From Thalassomonas viridans (GTDB lineage Bacteria > Pseudomonadota > Gammaproteobacteria > Enterobacterales > Alteromonadaceae): 64,000 nt of DNA. The notes beneath the pieces are model-generated. The model saw only the letters and a list, made by a program, of their open reading frames with translations, ran no database searches and had not been told where the DNA came from. The DNA lies in NCBI RefSeq assembly GCF_000948985.2, contig NZ_CP059734.1, forward strand, positions 1 through 64,000, given 5' to 3'. How positions within the stretch are numbered: the stretch's first letter is position 1; each line of letters starts with the position of its first letter. Shown here piece after piece: positions 52,836 through 62,986 of the stretch. The position numbers and the translations under genes are program-made.

Positions 52836-54431
52836 ATGAGACGTTGGAACGGCTGGGGTGATGAAAGTACCAGCATGGAGTTGCCCCATTCTGCGGGACA
52901 GTTTTTGCAAACCTTAATCGGCAAGGGAGACTGCCTGGCAGACGCCAGTTTGCAACAGGTGATGGATAAAGTGCCCGCCAGCCGCCTGGTTGAGCATAAA
53001 CTGATTTCCCTGGACAAAGAGCAGCGGGTGCGCCATGCCCGGGGACAATCCCTGCCCGACTGGCTGGCGATGCGCAGCGGCGATATCCAGGCTTTTCCCG
53101 ACGGCGTGTGTTTCCCGAAGAACCGCCAGGAAGTGAAAGACATCCTGGCATATGCCCGCGAACATGACGTTGAACTTATTCCCTACGGCGGCGGCACCAG
53201 TGTTGCCGGCCATATCAACCCCAAAGTTTCACAGCGGCCGGTACTGACGGTGGATATGGGCCATATGAACCAGCTGCTGGATTTAGATACCGACAGCAAT
53301 ATCGCCACCTTCGGCGCCGGTACCCCCGGGCCTATGGTTGAAGCCCAGCTCAGGGCCAAAGGTTATACCCTGGGGCATTTTCCCCAGTCGTTTGAACTGT
53401 CGACCATCGGCGGTTGGGTTGCCAGCCGCTCCAGCGGTCAGCAGTCGCTGCGCTATGGCCGTATCGAGCAGATGTTTGCCGGCGGCAGCTTAGAAACCTT
53501 TGAAGGCTCCATGGACGTGCCCACTTTCCCGGCGTCTTCGGCGGGGCCTGATTTAAGGGAACTGTTGCTCGGCTCGGAAGGACGCTTCGGCATTTTAACC
53601 GAAATCAAGGTGCGGGTGAGCAAGCTGCCGGAATGCGAAGAGTTCTCGGTATTTTTCTTTCCCGACTGGCAGCAGGCCGCCGGTTTTTGCAAGCAGGTGG
53701 TGCAAAACCGCATTCCCCTTTCCATGCTCAGGGTCAGCAACGGGGTTGAAACCCAGACCCAGTTGAAACTTGCCGGGCATGAAAACGGCATCAAGTGGCT
53801 GGAACGCTACCTGGCGCTGCGCGGCTGCAAAGACGGCAAGTGCATGCTGACTTTAGGCATTACCGGCAGCAAGCTGCAGCTGGCATCCGCCAGGAAACAG
53901 CTGAAAAAGCAGCTGAGCAAATTTTCCGGTGTTTCCACCGGCAAGCTGCTGGGGAAAAAGTGGCAGCAAAACCGTTTCCGTTTCCCTTATTTGCGGGACG
54001 CCTTATGGCAGCAGGGTTATGTGGTGGACACTTTAGAAACCGCCACCGACTGGGGCAATGTTGACGCCCTGATGATACGCATGGAAACCGCGCTTTCCCA
54101 GGCCCTGGCGGACGAAGACGAAAATATCCATGTCTTTACCCATTTGTCCCATGTTTACGGCCAGGGCTGCAGCCTGTACACCACCTACCTTTACCGTAAC
54201 GGCCGGGACTATCAGCAAACCCTGGAGCGCTGGCAAAAGCTTAAACACAGCGCCAGCGATGTCATTGTCAAAAACGGCGGCACCATCAGCCACCAGCACG
54301 GGGTCGGTAAAGATCACGCCCCTTACCTGGCACAGGAAAAAGGCGAGCTGGGCATGAATGTATTGGCCAGCCTATGCGAGCATTTCGATCCCCGCAAACA
54401 GTTAAACCCGGGTACCCTGCTCGATGACTGA
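52836..54431 (+). CDS. FAD-binding oxidase, alkylglycerone-phosphate-synthase-like
   Basis: 531 residues. N-terminal MRRWNGWGDES; vanillyl-alcohol-oxidase-type FAD domain (PYGGGTSVAGHIN, ELSTIGGWVASRSSGQQS, LLLGSEGRFGILTEI). The C-terminal cap has THLSHVYGQGCSLYTTY and the AGPS hallmark ISHQHGVGKDHAPYL (the HxHG motif). AGPS exchanges the acyl chain of acyl-dihydroxyacetone phosphate for an alkyl chain to make ether lipid. Bacterial relatives are not all proven synthases. First of four genes; its end overlaps the next start by eight bases. Confidence 0.88.
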   Translation: MRRWNGWGDESTSMELPHSAGQFLQTLIGKGDCLADASLQQVMDKVPASRLVEHKLISLDKEQRVRHARGQSLPDWLAMRSGDIQAFPDGVCFPKNRQEVKDILAYAREHDVELIPYGGGTSVAGHINPKVSQRPVLTVDMGHMNQLLDLDTDSNIATFGAGTPGPMVEAQLRAKGYTLGHFPQSFELSTIGGWVASRSSGQQSLRYGRIEQMFAGGSLETFEGSMDVPTFPASSAGPDLRELLLGSEGRFGILTEIKVRVSKLPECEEFSVFFFPDWQQAAGFCKQVVQNRIPLSMLRVSNGVETQTQLKLAGHENGIKWLERYLALRGCKDGKCMLTLGITGSKLQLASARKQLKKQLSKFSGVSTGKLLGKKWQQNRFRFPYLRDALWQQGYVVDTLETATDWGNVDALMIRMETALSQALADEDENIHVFTHLSHVYGQGCSLYTTYLYRNGRDYQQTLERWQKLKHSASDVIVKNGGTISHQHGVGKDHAPYLAQEKGELGMNVLASLCEHFDPRKQLNPGTLLDD

Positions 54432-56115
54432 CGCTTTTGACTCCCTGCCGGAAAATTTCCATATGACCCGCAAGCAGCGCCTGGCACAGCTTCAGGACGG
54501 CCGCTGCTGGGACATGGTGATTATCGGCGGGGGGATCACCGGGGCGGGTATCTTAAAACTCGCCAGCCAGTTAAAGCTGAAGGTGCTGCTGCTAGAGCAA
54601 AAAGATTTTGCCTGGGGCAGTTCCAGCCGCTCATCGAAAATGGTGCACGGCGGCTTAAGGTATATGGCCCAGGGACAGGTGAAGTTAACCTTAGAGTCGG
54701 TAAGGGAGCGGCAAAAGCTGCTGAGTGAAGCACAAGATCTGGTCACCAGCCAGAGTTTTGTGATGAGCCATTATAAAGGGGAATTTCCCTGGCCCTGGCT
54801 TTTTAACGCCTTGCTGGCTATCTATGATGTGTTTGCCGGTATCAGAGCACATAAATTCTGGTCGAAAGTGAAATTTTTAAGTTTAGTGCCGAAGGTCAAA
54901 GAGCAGAAACTGCTTGGCGGCAGTCAGTTCAGCGATGCCCTGACCGAAGATGCCCGCCTGGTGCAAAGACTTCTCCAGGAAGCCAAACTGTTGGGGGCAC
55001 AGGCGCTTAACTATGCCAAAGTGCAGGAGCTGATCACCTCAGGGGACAGAGTTACCGGGGTAAAAGTGCAGGCCCAAGGCTGTGCCTCTCCTTTGGATAT
55101 CAAGGCCAAAGTGGTGATCAACGCTACCGGCGCCTGGTCCGATAGCCTGACGGTTAACAAGCAAGCCGCGCCTTTTAAAATGCGGCCGCTCAGGGGCAGC
55201 CATATTATTCTGCCCAGCTGGCGGCTGCCGGCTGCCAGTGTGGTGTCGGTATTGCACCCCGATGATAAGCGCCCGGTACAAATTTATCCCTGGCAAAATG
55301 TCACTGTTGTCGGCACCACGGATGTGGAGCATAACCGGGATCTTGAGCTGGAGCCGAAAATCAGCCGCCAGGAGTTTGATTACTTGCTCCGCTGTATCGA
55401 CCACCAGTTTCCGGCACTGAAGATCACGGCACAGGACGTGATTTCCAGCTATGCCGGTGTGCGCCCGGTGATTGCCAGCGGCGGTCTTATTGCCCCGTCA
55501 AAGGAAAAACGCGAACACGGTATCTGGCAAAGCCCGGGGCTGCTTACCGTTGCCGGAGGCAAGTTAACCACCTTTAAATTAATCGCCCGGCAGGTTCTGG
55601 CCGAGTTACAAGATGAACTTGGCCTTGAACCGGACTTGCCTGAACAGCCTATTTTTGAAAAACACGGTGACAACGATCGTCAGCCAATCCTGAATTTGCC
55701 CCGGCATATCCAAAAACAAGTCCATGCCTGTTATGGTGTGCTCAGCAGAGCCTTTAGCGAGCAAATGCTGGCTGGCGATAAGAGCAAAATGTTGTGCCAG
55801 ACCATTTCTTATAGCCGGCATATTCGGGCGGAGCTGGTGTGGGCGGCAAAATACGAACAAGTGCTGCATCTGGATGATCTCCTGCTCAGGCGTACCCGTT
55901 TGGGCAATGTTTTACCCCATGGAGCGCTTGATTATCTTGATGAGATCAAAGAACTGTGCGCCGGGTTTTTGCCCTGGGATGACAGCCGCTGGCAGCTGGA
56001 AATACAGCGCTACCGCCGTATATGGCAGGAAAATTACAGTTGCCCGGAAGGCTGTTATGATAATGGCCTGGATAAAAGCCCTCATGTAACGGCCGTTCCG
56101 GTAACACAGCAATAA
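54424..56115 (+). CDS. Glycerol-3-phosphate dehydrogenase/oxidase (GlpD-like)
   Basis: 563 residues. DMVIIGGGITGAGILKLA FAD-binding motif, LLLEQKDFAWGSSSRSSKM-type segment, KMVHGGLRYMAQGQV, the GAWSD motif and TVVGTTDVEHNRD. Then YAGVRPVIASGG, LLTVAGGKLTTFK and a C-terminal helical DAO domain. It would oxidise glycerol-3-phosphate, or a related glycerol phosphate ether, to the keto form. The start (ATG 54424) overlaps the AGPS-like stop (ATGACTGA). 18 bases to the kinase gene. Confidence 0.9.
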   Translation: MTDAFDSLPENFHMTRKQRLAQLQDGRCWDMVIIGGGITGAGILKLASQLKLKVLLLEQKDFAWGSSSRSSKMVHGGLRYMAQGQVKLTLESVRERQKLLSEAQDLVTSQSFVMSHYKGEFPWPWLFNALLAIYDVFAGIRAHKFWSKVKFLSLVPKVKEQKLLGGSQFSDALTEDARLVQRLLQEAKLLGAQALNYAKVQELITSGDRVTGVKVQAQGCASPLDIKAKVVINATGAWSDSLTVNKQAAPFKMRPLRGSHIILPSWRLPAASVVSVLHPDDKRPVQIYPWQNVTVVGTTDVEHNRDLELEPKISRQEFDYLLRCIDHQFPALKITAQDVISSYAGVRPVIASGGLIAPSKEKREHGIWQSPGLLTVAGGKLTTFKLIARQVLAELQDELGLEPDLPEQPIFEKHGDNDRQPILNLPRHIQKQVHACYGVLSRAFSEQMLAGDKSKMLCQTISYSRHIRAELVWAAKYEQVLHLDDLLLRRTRLGNVLPHGALDYLDEIKELCAGFLPWDDSRWQLEIQRYRRIWQENYSCPEGCYDNGLDKSPHVTAVPVTQQ

Positions 56116-56133
56116 TAAAAATAAGCAGTAATA

Positions 56134-57750
56134 ATGACAGATAACACGCCTGACAAGACATCAAACACGCATTCGAATCCGGCCGGGGAGCAGGAGAAAT
56201 TTATTTTAACCCTGGATAACGGCACCCAAAGTATCCGGGCGCTGTTGTTTGATCTTCAAGGTAACCTGGTGGCGAAAAGCCGGATTGAGCTTGAAGCCTA
56301 TTTTTCTAAAAATCCCGGCTGGGCCGAGCAAGAGCCGGAATATTTCTGGCAAATGCTGGGCAAAGCCTGCCAGGCCCTGTGGCAGCAGCCTGAGGTAAAA
56401 GCGCAGAACTTGCGGGAAAAAGTAGCCGCGGTGACCGTGACTACCCAGCGGGGAACCGTAATCAATCTCGATAAAAACGGTCAGCCGTTGCGCCCTGCCA
56501 TATTGTGGTTGGATCAGCGCCTGGCGGATATCAAACAAAAGATGCCCTGGTACTGGCGGGTGATTTTTTCCTGTATCCGCCAGAGCCAGGTGATCGACTA
56601 TTTCCGCCGTAAGGCCCAGGCCAACTGGCTGATGCAGAACCAGCCGGAAATCTGGCAAAAAACCGATAAATTTCTGTTGCTGTCCGGTTATCTTACCTAC
56701 CGTTTAACCGGCAATTTTAAAGACTCGGTCGGCAGTATCGTCGCCTACCTGCCCTATGACTATAAAAAGCAGCGCTGGGCAAGCCGCAGCGACTGGAAAT
56801 GGCAGGCCCTGCCGGTGAAAGAAAGCATGCTGTCTGAATTGGTAAAACCGGGAGAAACCCTGGGAGAAATCACCGAACAGGCGGCGGCATTTACCGGCAT
56901 CAAGGCCGGCACTAAACTTATCGCCTCGGCGTCGGACAAAGCCTGCGAAGTACTGGGCTCGGGCTGTATTTCCCCGGAAACCGCCAGCTTAAGTTATGGT
57001 ACCACAGCCACCATAAATACTAACAACGCCCGCTATGTTGAACCCCAGCCCTTTATTCCTCCTTATACTTCGGCAATCCCGGAGCAATACAACAGCGAAG
57101 TGATGATCTACCGCGGTTTCTGGATGGTGAACTGGTTTAAACAGGAGTTCGGCCAGCGGGAAATGCAAAGGGCGAAAGAGCTGGGAGTGACCCCGGAAAG
57201 CTTATTCGACGAACTGGTGGGCGAAGTGCCTCCCGGCTCTATGGGACTGATGTTGCAGCCCTACTGGTCGCCGGGGCTGAAAAACCTGGAAGCCAAAGGC
57301 GCCATTATCGGTTTCGGCGATGTTCACACCCGCGCCCATATTTACCGCTCTATTCTTGAGGGCCTGGCTTATGCGCTAAGGGAAGGCCGGGAAAGCCTGG
57401 AAAAACGCCAGGGCAAAAAAATTACCCGTTTGATGGTGTCGGGCGGCGGCTCGCAGTCGGATGCGGCCATGCAGCTGACGGCGGATATTTTTAATCTGCC
57501 CGCCTGCCGCCCCCACACCTATGAAACTTCCGGGCTGGGGGCCGCCATCAATGCCGCCGTCGGCAGCGGTTATTTCAACGATTACCAGCAGGCCATCGCC
57601 GCCATGACCCGGGTGGAGCAAACCTTTACCCCGGATCGGGAAAATGTGCGTTTATACAACAAATTATATAACCAGGTTTACCGGAAAATGTACCGGCAAT
57701 TAAAACCTATTTACCAGCAAATAAAAAAAATAACCGGCTATCCGGAGTAA
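56134..57750 (+). CDS. FGGY-family carbohydrate kinase, glycerol-kinase-like
   Basis: 538 residues. Actin-like ATPase: N-terminal FILTLDNGTQSIRALLFD phosphate-1 motif, VAAVTVTTQRGTVINLD, DSVGSIVAY, SASDKACEVLGSG and SLSYGTTATI. The C-terminal MVSGGGSQSDAAMQLTADI adenosine motif and GLGAAINAAVG complete it. FGGY kinases phosphorylate sugars, polyols or glycerol; the context suggests a glycerol-like substrate. Third gene of the cluster. Confidence 0.9.
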   Translation: MTDNTPDKTSNTHSNPAGEQEKFILTLDNGTQSIRALLFDLQGNLVAKSRIELEAYFSKNPGWAEQEPEYFWQMLGKACQALWQQPEVKAQNLREKVAAVTVTTQRGTVINLDKNGQPLRPAILWLDQRLADIKQKMPWYWRVIFSCIRQSQVIDYFRRKAQANWLMQNQPEIWQKTDKFLLLSGYLTYRLTGNFKDSVGSIVAYLPYDYKKQRWASRSDWKWQALPVKESMLSELVKPGETLGEITEQAAAFTGIKAGTKLIASASDKACEVLGSGCISPETASLSYGTTATINTNNARYVEPQPFIPPYTSAIPEQYNSEVMIYRGFWMVNWFKQEFGQREMQRAKELGVTPESLFDELVGEVPPGSMGLMLQPYWSPGLKNLEAKGAIIGFGDVHTRAHIYRSILEGLAYALREGRESLEKRQGKKITRLMVSGGGSQSDAAMQLTADIFNLPACRPHTYETSGLGAAINAAVGSGYFNDYQQAIAAMTRVEQTFTPDRENVRLYNKLYNQVYRKMYRQLKPIYQQIKKITGYPE

Positions 57751-57823
57751 CTCCGGCAGCCAGATTAAAACAACTCAAATAGCTTATACAAAACAAATAA
57801 TAACAGGCAGGAAGGAAAATATT

Positions 57824-60175
57824 ATGGTTTATAACCGTCGAAAATTTATCAAAACCCTGGTGATCAGTGCCGGAGCAGTCGTCACTTCATCTCTGGTGGG
57901 CTGTGGCGGCTCAAGCGGCAGTTCGAACAGGGAAGCGCCGGATCCCGGCCCGGTTACGCCCAGCATTTTAGATGGCAGCCAGTACTTTCCGCAATCTGTG
58001 GTATCCGGCGATCCCAGGCCGGATTCCGTGATCTTATGGACCCGGATAGACACAGGTGCGGACGGCGATATTCCGGTAATGCTGCAAGTGGCCACCGATG
58101 AAGCTTTCGGCACCTTAGTGGTGGAAGAGAACTTCGATGCCCTGGCCGGTTCGGATCACTGCTTAAAAATCCGCGTAACCGAGCTTAAGCCCGGCCAGCA
58201 TTATTACTACCGCTTTATCTATCAAAACGGCGGCAGCAACTACGCCAGCCGTACCGGCAGAACCAAAACCGCGGCGGCGGCCGATGCCGATGCCAATGTT
58301 AAGTTTGCCTATGTTTCCTGCCAGGATTATATCGGCCGTTACTACAACAACTACCTGTCGATTCTGGATAACGACGATCTCGATTTTGTCATCCATCTCG
58401 GGGATTATATTTATGAAACCACGGGAGATAGTCTGTTCCAGAATACCGGCAGCGAGCGCAGCATTACCTTTACCGATCAGGAAGGCGCGTTAACCATAGG
58501 CGTAGGCGAGAGCGCCACCCAGGCGGCCAACAGTTTAGACAACTACCGCCAGCTTTATAAAACCTACCGTACCGATGAGCTGCTGCAAAGAGTGCATGAA
58601 CGTTTCCCGATGATCGCCATTTGGGATGACCATGAATTCTCCGACGACAGCTGGGGCGATCACGCCACCTATTTAGACGGCGCCGCCGACGAACAACAAA
58701 CCCAGCGCCGGAAAAACTCTGAAATCGCCTACTTCGAGTATATGCCGATCGACCACGAGCAGCCGCACCTTGTTGAAAACCTGCCGGCCGGCCTGCTGGA
58801 TATAGACGACAGCCACCTATATCCCAACACCCGCATCTTCCGCGATTTCCAGTTCGGCAAACACCTGCACCTGGCGATGACGGATTTTCGCACCAACCGC
58901 CCGGATCACATCATCCCGGAAGATGCCTTCCCCGGCGGCGTGGAAATAGACCAGGCCGGTTTGAACGACTTCTTACTGGCAAGCGGCATGCCCCAGGCAA
59001 TGGTAGACGGAGTGATCGCGCAAATGTCACCTTATGTCGATATTGATGAGGTGGCTTACGCCCCCTACAAGGCAACCTTTGTCGAAGTATTTACCGGTTT
59101 ATACATGCAGGAACTCATGGCGAGGATCGACATTTCCCAAGCCGATGCCCTGGCGCAGGGACAGCAAAGAGCCGTTGCCGCCGTACAGGGCAAGTTGGCC
59201 ACCAGCTATCTGAATCTGGTATTAACCAGCGCCAAGGCAAGCTTACCGGCCGAGCATGCTATCCAGCAATTGCCTGCCCTGCCTGAAACCGGTGTCGAGC
59301 AAGGCTTGGCCTTTTATACCCTGGGTAAAACCTCTTTGTTTAACTATCTTGGCAGCCGCTATTTCGTTATTAAAGATACCTATGACATTTATGCCGGTTA
59401 TAAAGAATATGTCGCCCAGCTGCAGGGCAGCTCGGTACAAAGCGTTTTCGATCAGGCACAAAGCGACTGGCTGGCACAAACCTTTGCCACTTCCGGCAGC
59501 ACCTGGAAAATGCTCGGCAGCTCGGTTTCCTTCACCCCGTTGATATTTGACCTGTCTGCCAGCCGTCCGGATTCCGGCTCGGTACTGGAAAGCGTGCTGG
59601 ACTCAGACATAGTACCGGCGGCATTAAAACAGCGTTTTTATCTGGAAGCGGATCAATGGGACGGCTTCCCGCAGTATAAGTCGAATTTTGTTGAAAACGT
59701 GCTGAGCCAGTTCGGCGTGATCAGCTTAGGCGGCGATGTTCACAGCTGTTACGTGACCGAGCATAAAGCCAGCGATATAACCGGCAACAAGTCGTTTAAC
59801 TTTACCACCTCTTCGATATCTTCCGGCACTTTCGGCTCTTTCCTGGAAAACGGCATGAACGAGGTATTGGCGCAAACCGGCGAAGTCAGCCCTGCCCTGT
59901 CGAGCCTGCCGGTGTATTTCGATACCCTGGCTGAAACCGCCACCAAGCGCGATGATATCAGCGATGACCTGGTATTCTCACGCATGTGGGAGCACGGCGT
60001 TGCCATAGTTGAAGTAAAAGCCGACGAAGTACTGGTGAACTTCCATAACATCAACAGTAAACTGAAAAATGCCGGCGTTGTTGAGCGCAGTTATTACGAC
60101 AATCCGGAAGATTTCCTGGCAATGGTGCATAAGCATACCTTCAGGGTTTCAGGCGGCGAATTGCAAGAGTTGTAA
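57824..60175 (+). CDS. PhoD-family alkaline phosphatase, Tat/lipoprotein type
   Basis: 783 residues. The N-terminus has a twin-arginine motif (RRKFIKTL) and then a lipobox-like VGCGG at residues about 26-30, so it is probably exported folded and lipid-anchored. PhoD landmarks: QSVVSGDPRPDSVILWTR, FAYVSCQDY, DFVIHLGDYIYE, AIWDDHEFSDDSWGDH, MTDFRTNRPD and VISLGGDVHSCYV. These supply the Fe/Ca ligands of the Asp/His/Cys site. Longer than typical PhoD (about 550) through a 120-residue insert (residues about 410-540). It releases phosphate from organophosphates such as glycerol phosphates, fitting the cluster. Confidence 0.9.
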   Translation: MVYNRRKFIKTLVISAGAVVTSSLVGCGGSSGSSNREAPDPGPVTPSILDGSQYFPQSVVSGDPRPDSVILWTRIDTGADGDIPVMLQVATDEAFGTLVVEENFDALAGSDHCLKIRVTELKPGQHYYYRFIYQNGGSNYASRTGRTKTAAAADADANVKFAYVSCQDYIGRYYNNYLSILDNDDLDFVIHLGDYIYETTGDSLFQNTGSERSITFTDQEGALTIGVGESATQAANSLDNYRQLYKTYRTDELLQRVHERFPMIAIWDDHEFSDDSWGDHATYLDGAADEQQTQRRKNSEIAYFEYMPIDHEQPHLVENLPAGLLDIDDSHLYPNTRIFRDFQFGKHLHLAMTDFRTNRPDHIIPEDAFPGGVEIDQAGLNDFLLASGMPQAMVDGVIAQMSPYVDIDEVAYAPYKATFVEVFTGLYMQELMARIDISQADALAQGQQRAVAAVQGKLATSYLNLVLTSAKASLPAEHAIQQLPALPETGVEQGLAFYTLGKTSLFNYLGSRYFVIKDTYDIYAGYKEYVAQLQGSSVQSVFDQAQSDWLAQTFATSGSTWKMLGSSVSFTPLIFDLSASRPDSGSVLESVLDSDIVPAALKQRFYLEADQWDGFPQYKSNFVENVLSQFGVISLGGDVHSCYVTEHKASDITGNKSFNFTTSSISSGTFGSFLENGMNEVLAQTGEVSPALSSLPVYFDTLAETATKRDDISDDLVFSRMWEHGVAIVEVKADEVLVNFHNINSKLKNAGVVERSYYDNPEDFLAMVHKHTFRVSGGELQEL

Positions 60176-60201
60176 TTTTACTTCTGGTGAATAAGAAAAA
60201 C

Positions 60202-60236
60202 CCGTCAGTCCTTTACCTTAGGCTGACGGTTTTTTA
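60202..60236 (+). terminator. Rho-independent terminator after phoD-like gene
   Basis: CCGTCAG (60202-60208) and CTGACGG (60223-60229), 14-base loop with partial internal pairing, followed by TTTTTT. A-run before the stem makes it bidirectional, serving also the convergent S9 peptidase gene. Confidence 0.85.
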
Positions 60237-60269
60237 TATACAAAAGCAAATGTCTTATGCCGGGTTTAC

Positions 60270-62183
60270 TCAGATATATTGCTTGATGAACTTATCTATG
60301 GCTTTGAGTGCTTTAAGGCGGTTTTTCTCTTTACTCATATGATGATCGCCGTCTTCCAGTTCGACAAAGGTGACGCTTTTGTCGGCATCTTCGAGTTCAT
60401 CAAACATCTCTTCAGACTGGCGCAAAGGCACGGTTTGGTCCAGTTCGCCATGAATCAGCAACACAGGTGCTTTTACTTTGTTTACATGGTTAATCGGTGA
60501 TATTTGTTCCAAATGATCCTCATCGACTTTACCCTTGGCAATAACATCCTGCCAATAAGAGACCACCCAATGGTTTCTGCCGTAATTACGTTTATCTGTG
60601 CTTAACATCCGTTCGACATCAGACACGCCATTAATGGAAACCACACACTTATATAAATCCGGGGTAAATGTAGCGCCAGCCAATGCCGCGTAACCGCCGT
60701 AACTGGCGCCGACGATGCAAACGCGGTTTTTATCTATCGTGCCCTCTTTAGCCAGGTGGTTTACGGCATCAGTCAAATCGTCCTGCATTTTACGGCCCCA
60801 TTCTCCGCGACCGCTTAATAAGTGCTCAGAGCCGAAGCCCTTAGAGCCCCGAAACTGAGGCTGAATAACCAGATAACCCTGATTGGCAAAGTACTGGCTC
60901 ATCCAGTCAAACCCCCGTTTGTCGTATGCTTCCGGCCCTCCGTGAGGCAGCATAATGGCAGGAAGGTTTTTAGCCGTTTGTCCTGCAGGCGTTGTCAGCA
61001 GAGTCGGAATCGTTAAGCCGTCTCTTGCTTTAAACTGATATTCAGTGACAGGATGCACCGCCTGACCCGGGATCTCAGGTCGTGCCGGTGCGATCATCTC
61101 CAGCGAGCCACTTTGATAAAACGCATAATCACCGGAACTTAGTTCACCATCCATGTAAAAAATCATACTCTTCCAGTCCGGGGTATAGTCAGTTATTTGG
61201 AAGGTATTGTTCGGCAAAGCTTTTTTAAGGCCACGCATGCGGGCATTTAATTTTTCATCAAAAAACTCATAAGTCGGAGTAAAACCTGAGTATTGTACGC
61301 CATGGACAACGCGTTGTGTATCCGTCAAAACATCTTCTATGTCTTTATTATCGTGACTAAAAATTGGTCCGGAAATTTTCCCGTCCGCCAGAGACATAGT
61401 GTAATAAGCCCAGCGCCCGTGCGCTTTGTCCTGGCTTATCATGACTAAACTTTTGCGATCCGGTGTTAAACCGCTAAACGCTTTTGTTCTATAGGGAGTT
61501 TCTTCCCTGAATATTTCTTGCCATTTATCATTAACTAAGGCTTCAACCTTGTGCAGATCGTTTTTATTGCTGTACCGTTCCCGGGCAATAACTTCATTGT
61601 TTTCATCTAAAAAGAAGTCTATCGTGTCGGCAGTGCCTCGCTTGTATACCCTAGGTTTTTTTCTGCTTTCTAAACTTACCTTATATAAGTTGTATAAACC
61701 GCTACTTTTATACGCTGGCATATAGGCGTATTTCTTATCGGCAGAAATGCCAATAATTTTGCCCAATTGAGTTTGCCCTTCATATATGCCGTAGCCGGGA
61801 ATCAAAAGCTGATGAATTTTCTTTGAGCTGATGTTAAAGGCATATGCAGTACTGATATCATGCCTGCCCTTAAAACCCCAAAGGCGGGTATTGCTTGAAG
61901 CAATAAGAATGAGCCTTTCGTTATCTATAAAATAGGCGTTATCCGGGTTTACCGAAGAGACATCAAACCCAGCTAAAAGCGATTTGGTTTTTAAATCTAT
62001 AATTACCATAAAATCTCGATTATTTGAGGTATCTCTGTATGCCATTCGTTCTGCATTGGGAGATATTACCATCATGCTTTTGTTGGGCAGTTCGCCATAA
62101 GCTTCTAACGGAGGTTGTTGTGGTTTTGCATAAAGGTAGGAAGGGATCATCAAAGCTATGATGAGAAAGATTAGGGTCCGCAT
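60270..62183 (-). CDS. Secreted S9-family prolyl-oligopeptidase-like peptidase
   Basis: 637 residues. Signal peptide (LIFLIIALMIPSYLYA), an N-terminal beta-propeller (about 30-370), then the alpha/beta hydrolase catalytic domain. LPHGGPEAYDKRGFD, RGSKGFG, the Ser in VGASYGGYAALAG (about 490), Asp in LIHGELDQTVP and His in EDGDHHMSKEKN make a complete triad. It cleaves peptides in the periplasm, probably oligopeptides. ATG 62183; stands alone. Confidence 0.93.
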   Translation of the reverse strand: MRTLIFLIIALMIPSYLYAKPQQPPLEAYGELPNKSMMVISPNAERMAYRDTSNNRDFMVIIDLKTKSLLAGFDVSSVNPDNAYFIDNERLILIASSNTRLWGFKGRHDISTAYAFNISSKKIHQLLIPGYGIYEGQTQLGKIIGISADKKYAYMPAYKSSGLYNLYKVSLESRKKPRVYKRGTADTIDFFLDENNEVIARERYSNKNDLHKVEALVNDKWQEIFREETPYRTKAFSGLTPDRKSLVMISQDKAHGRWAYYTMSLADGKISGPIFSHDNKDIEDVLTDTQRVVHGVQYSGFTPTYEFFDEKLNARMRGLKKALPNNTFQITDYTPDWKSMIFYMDGELSSGDYAFYQSGSLEMIAPARPEIPGQAVHPVTEYQFKARDGLTIPTLLTTPAGQTAKNLPAIMLPHGGPEAYDKRGFDWMSQYFANQGYLVIQPQFRGSKGFGSEHLLSGRGEWGRKMQDDLTDAVNHLAKEGTIDKNRVCIVGASYGGYAALAGATFTPDLYKCVVSINGVSDVERMLSTDKRNYGRNHWVVSYWQDVIAKGKVDEDHLEQISPINHVNKVKAPVLLIHGELDQTVPLRQSEEMFDELEDADKSVTFVELEDGDHHMSKEKNRLKALKAIDKFIKQYI

Positions 62184-62432
62184 TAAATAGTCCGTTAAAT
62201 ATTATTTTGCTGGCCATTATAGCAATATATTTTTAAGGACCGAAAGTAAGTTTTCTCTATGATGTTAGCAACTTAGCTTCTTTATCTGTCAAGATACAAA
62301 CCTTTCCCCTGAGACATTAAAGAGTAAAAACCAGGAAGTAGTCAAAAATTAATAAGACTATTCTATTCATACTCGCCATTGACCTGTGGTAGCCACTCAT
62401 GATCTAATCACCACCCAAAAAAGGTGGTGCCC

Positions 62433-62924
62433 ATGTCATTTATCGAACATTTTAATGAGCTTGAAGACACTCGCTCGCATATAAATAAAAAACACGATCT
62501 TTTAGATATTATTTTTCTTACGGTTGTAGCTATTCTCTCGGGAGCTGAAGGTTGGAAGGATATAAAGCAATTCGGCGACAACAAACTTGATTGGCTACGT
62601 CAATTTAGAGCATTTCAAAATGGCATTCCGGTTGATGACACTATCGCTCGTATTATAAGTGCCTTAGCGCCTGAAACTTTAATGAAGTGCTTCATCAGGT
62701 GGGTTAATGAAGTAAGACAAGCCAATGGCCAAAGCACAATAGCTTTCGACGGGAAGACCTTAAGACATTCATTTACTGGCGATAGGAAAACTGCATTACA
62801 TAGTGTATCAGCCTATGCCGTTGAACAAGGACTGGTATTGGCTCAATGTAAATCAAAAAGTAAGAAGAATGAAGTTTCCACTGTGATGGAACTCATTGAG
62901 TTACTTGAATTGGAAGGAAATTGA
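62433..62924 (+). pseudogene. ISAs1-family transposase cut by an IS3-family element
   Basis: From ATG 62433: MSFIEHFNELEDTRSH, DIIFLTVVAILSGAEGW and the DDE-type AFDGKTLRHS with the first Asp, typical of the ISAs1 / H-repeat-associated transposase N-terminus (about 160 of the usual 370 residues). The frame stops at 62924 in a TGA created by the start of the IS3 copy at 62922. The remainder should lie beyond the window on the other side of the IS. The ISAs1 left end was not located with confidence. Confidence 0.85.
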
Positions 62925-62986
62925 AGTGGTCTAATACAGCCGGACACCTCTAATGACATAAAGTATAATGTCCCGTAGAGGTAAAT

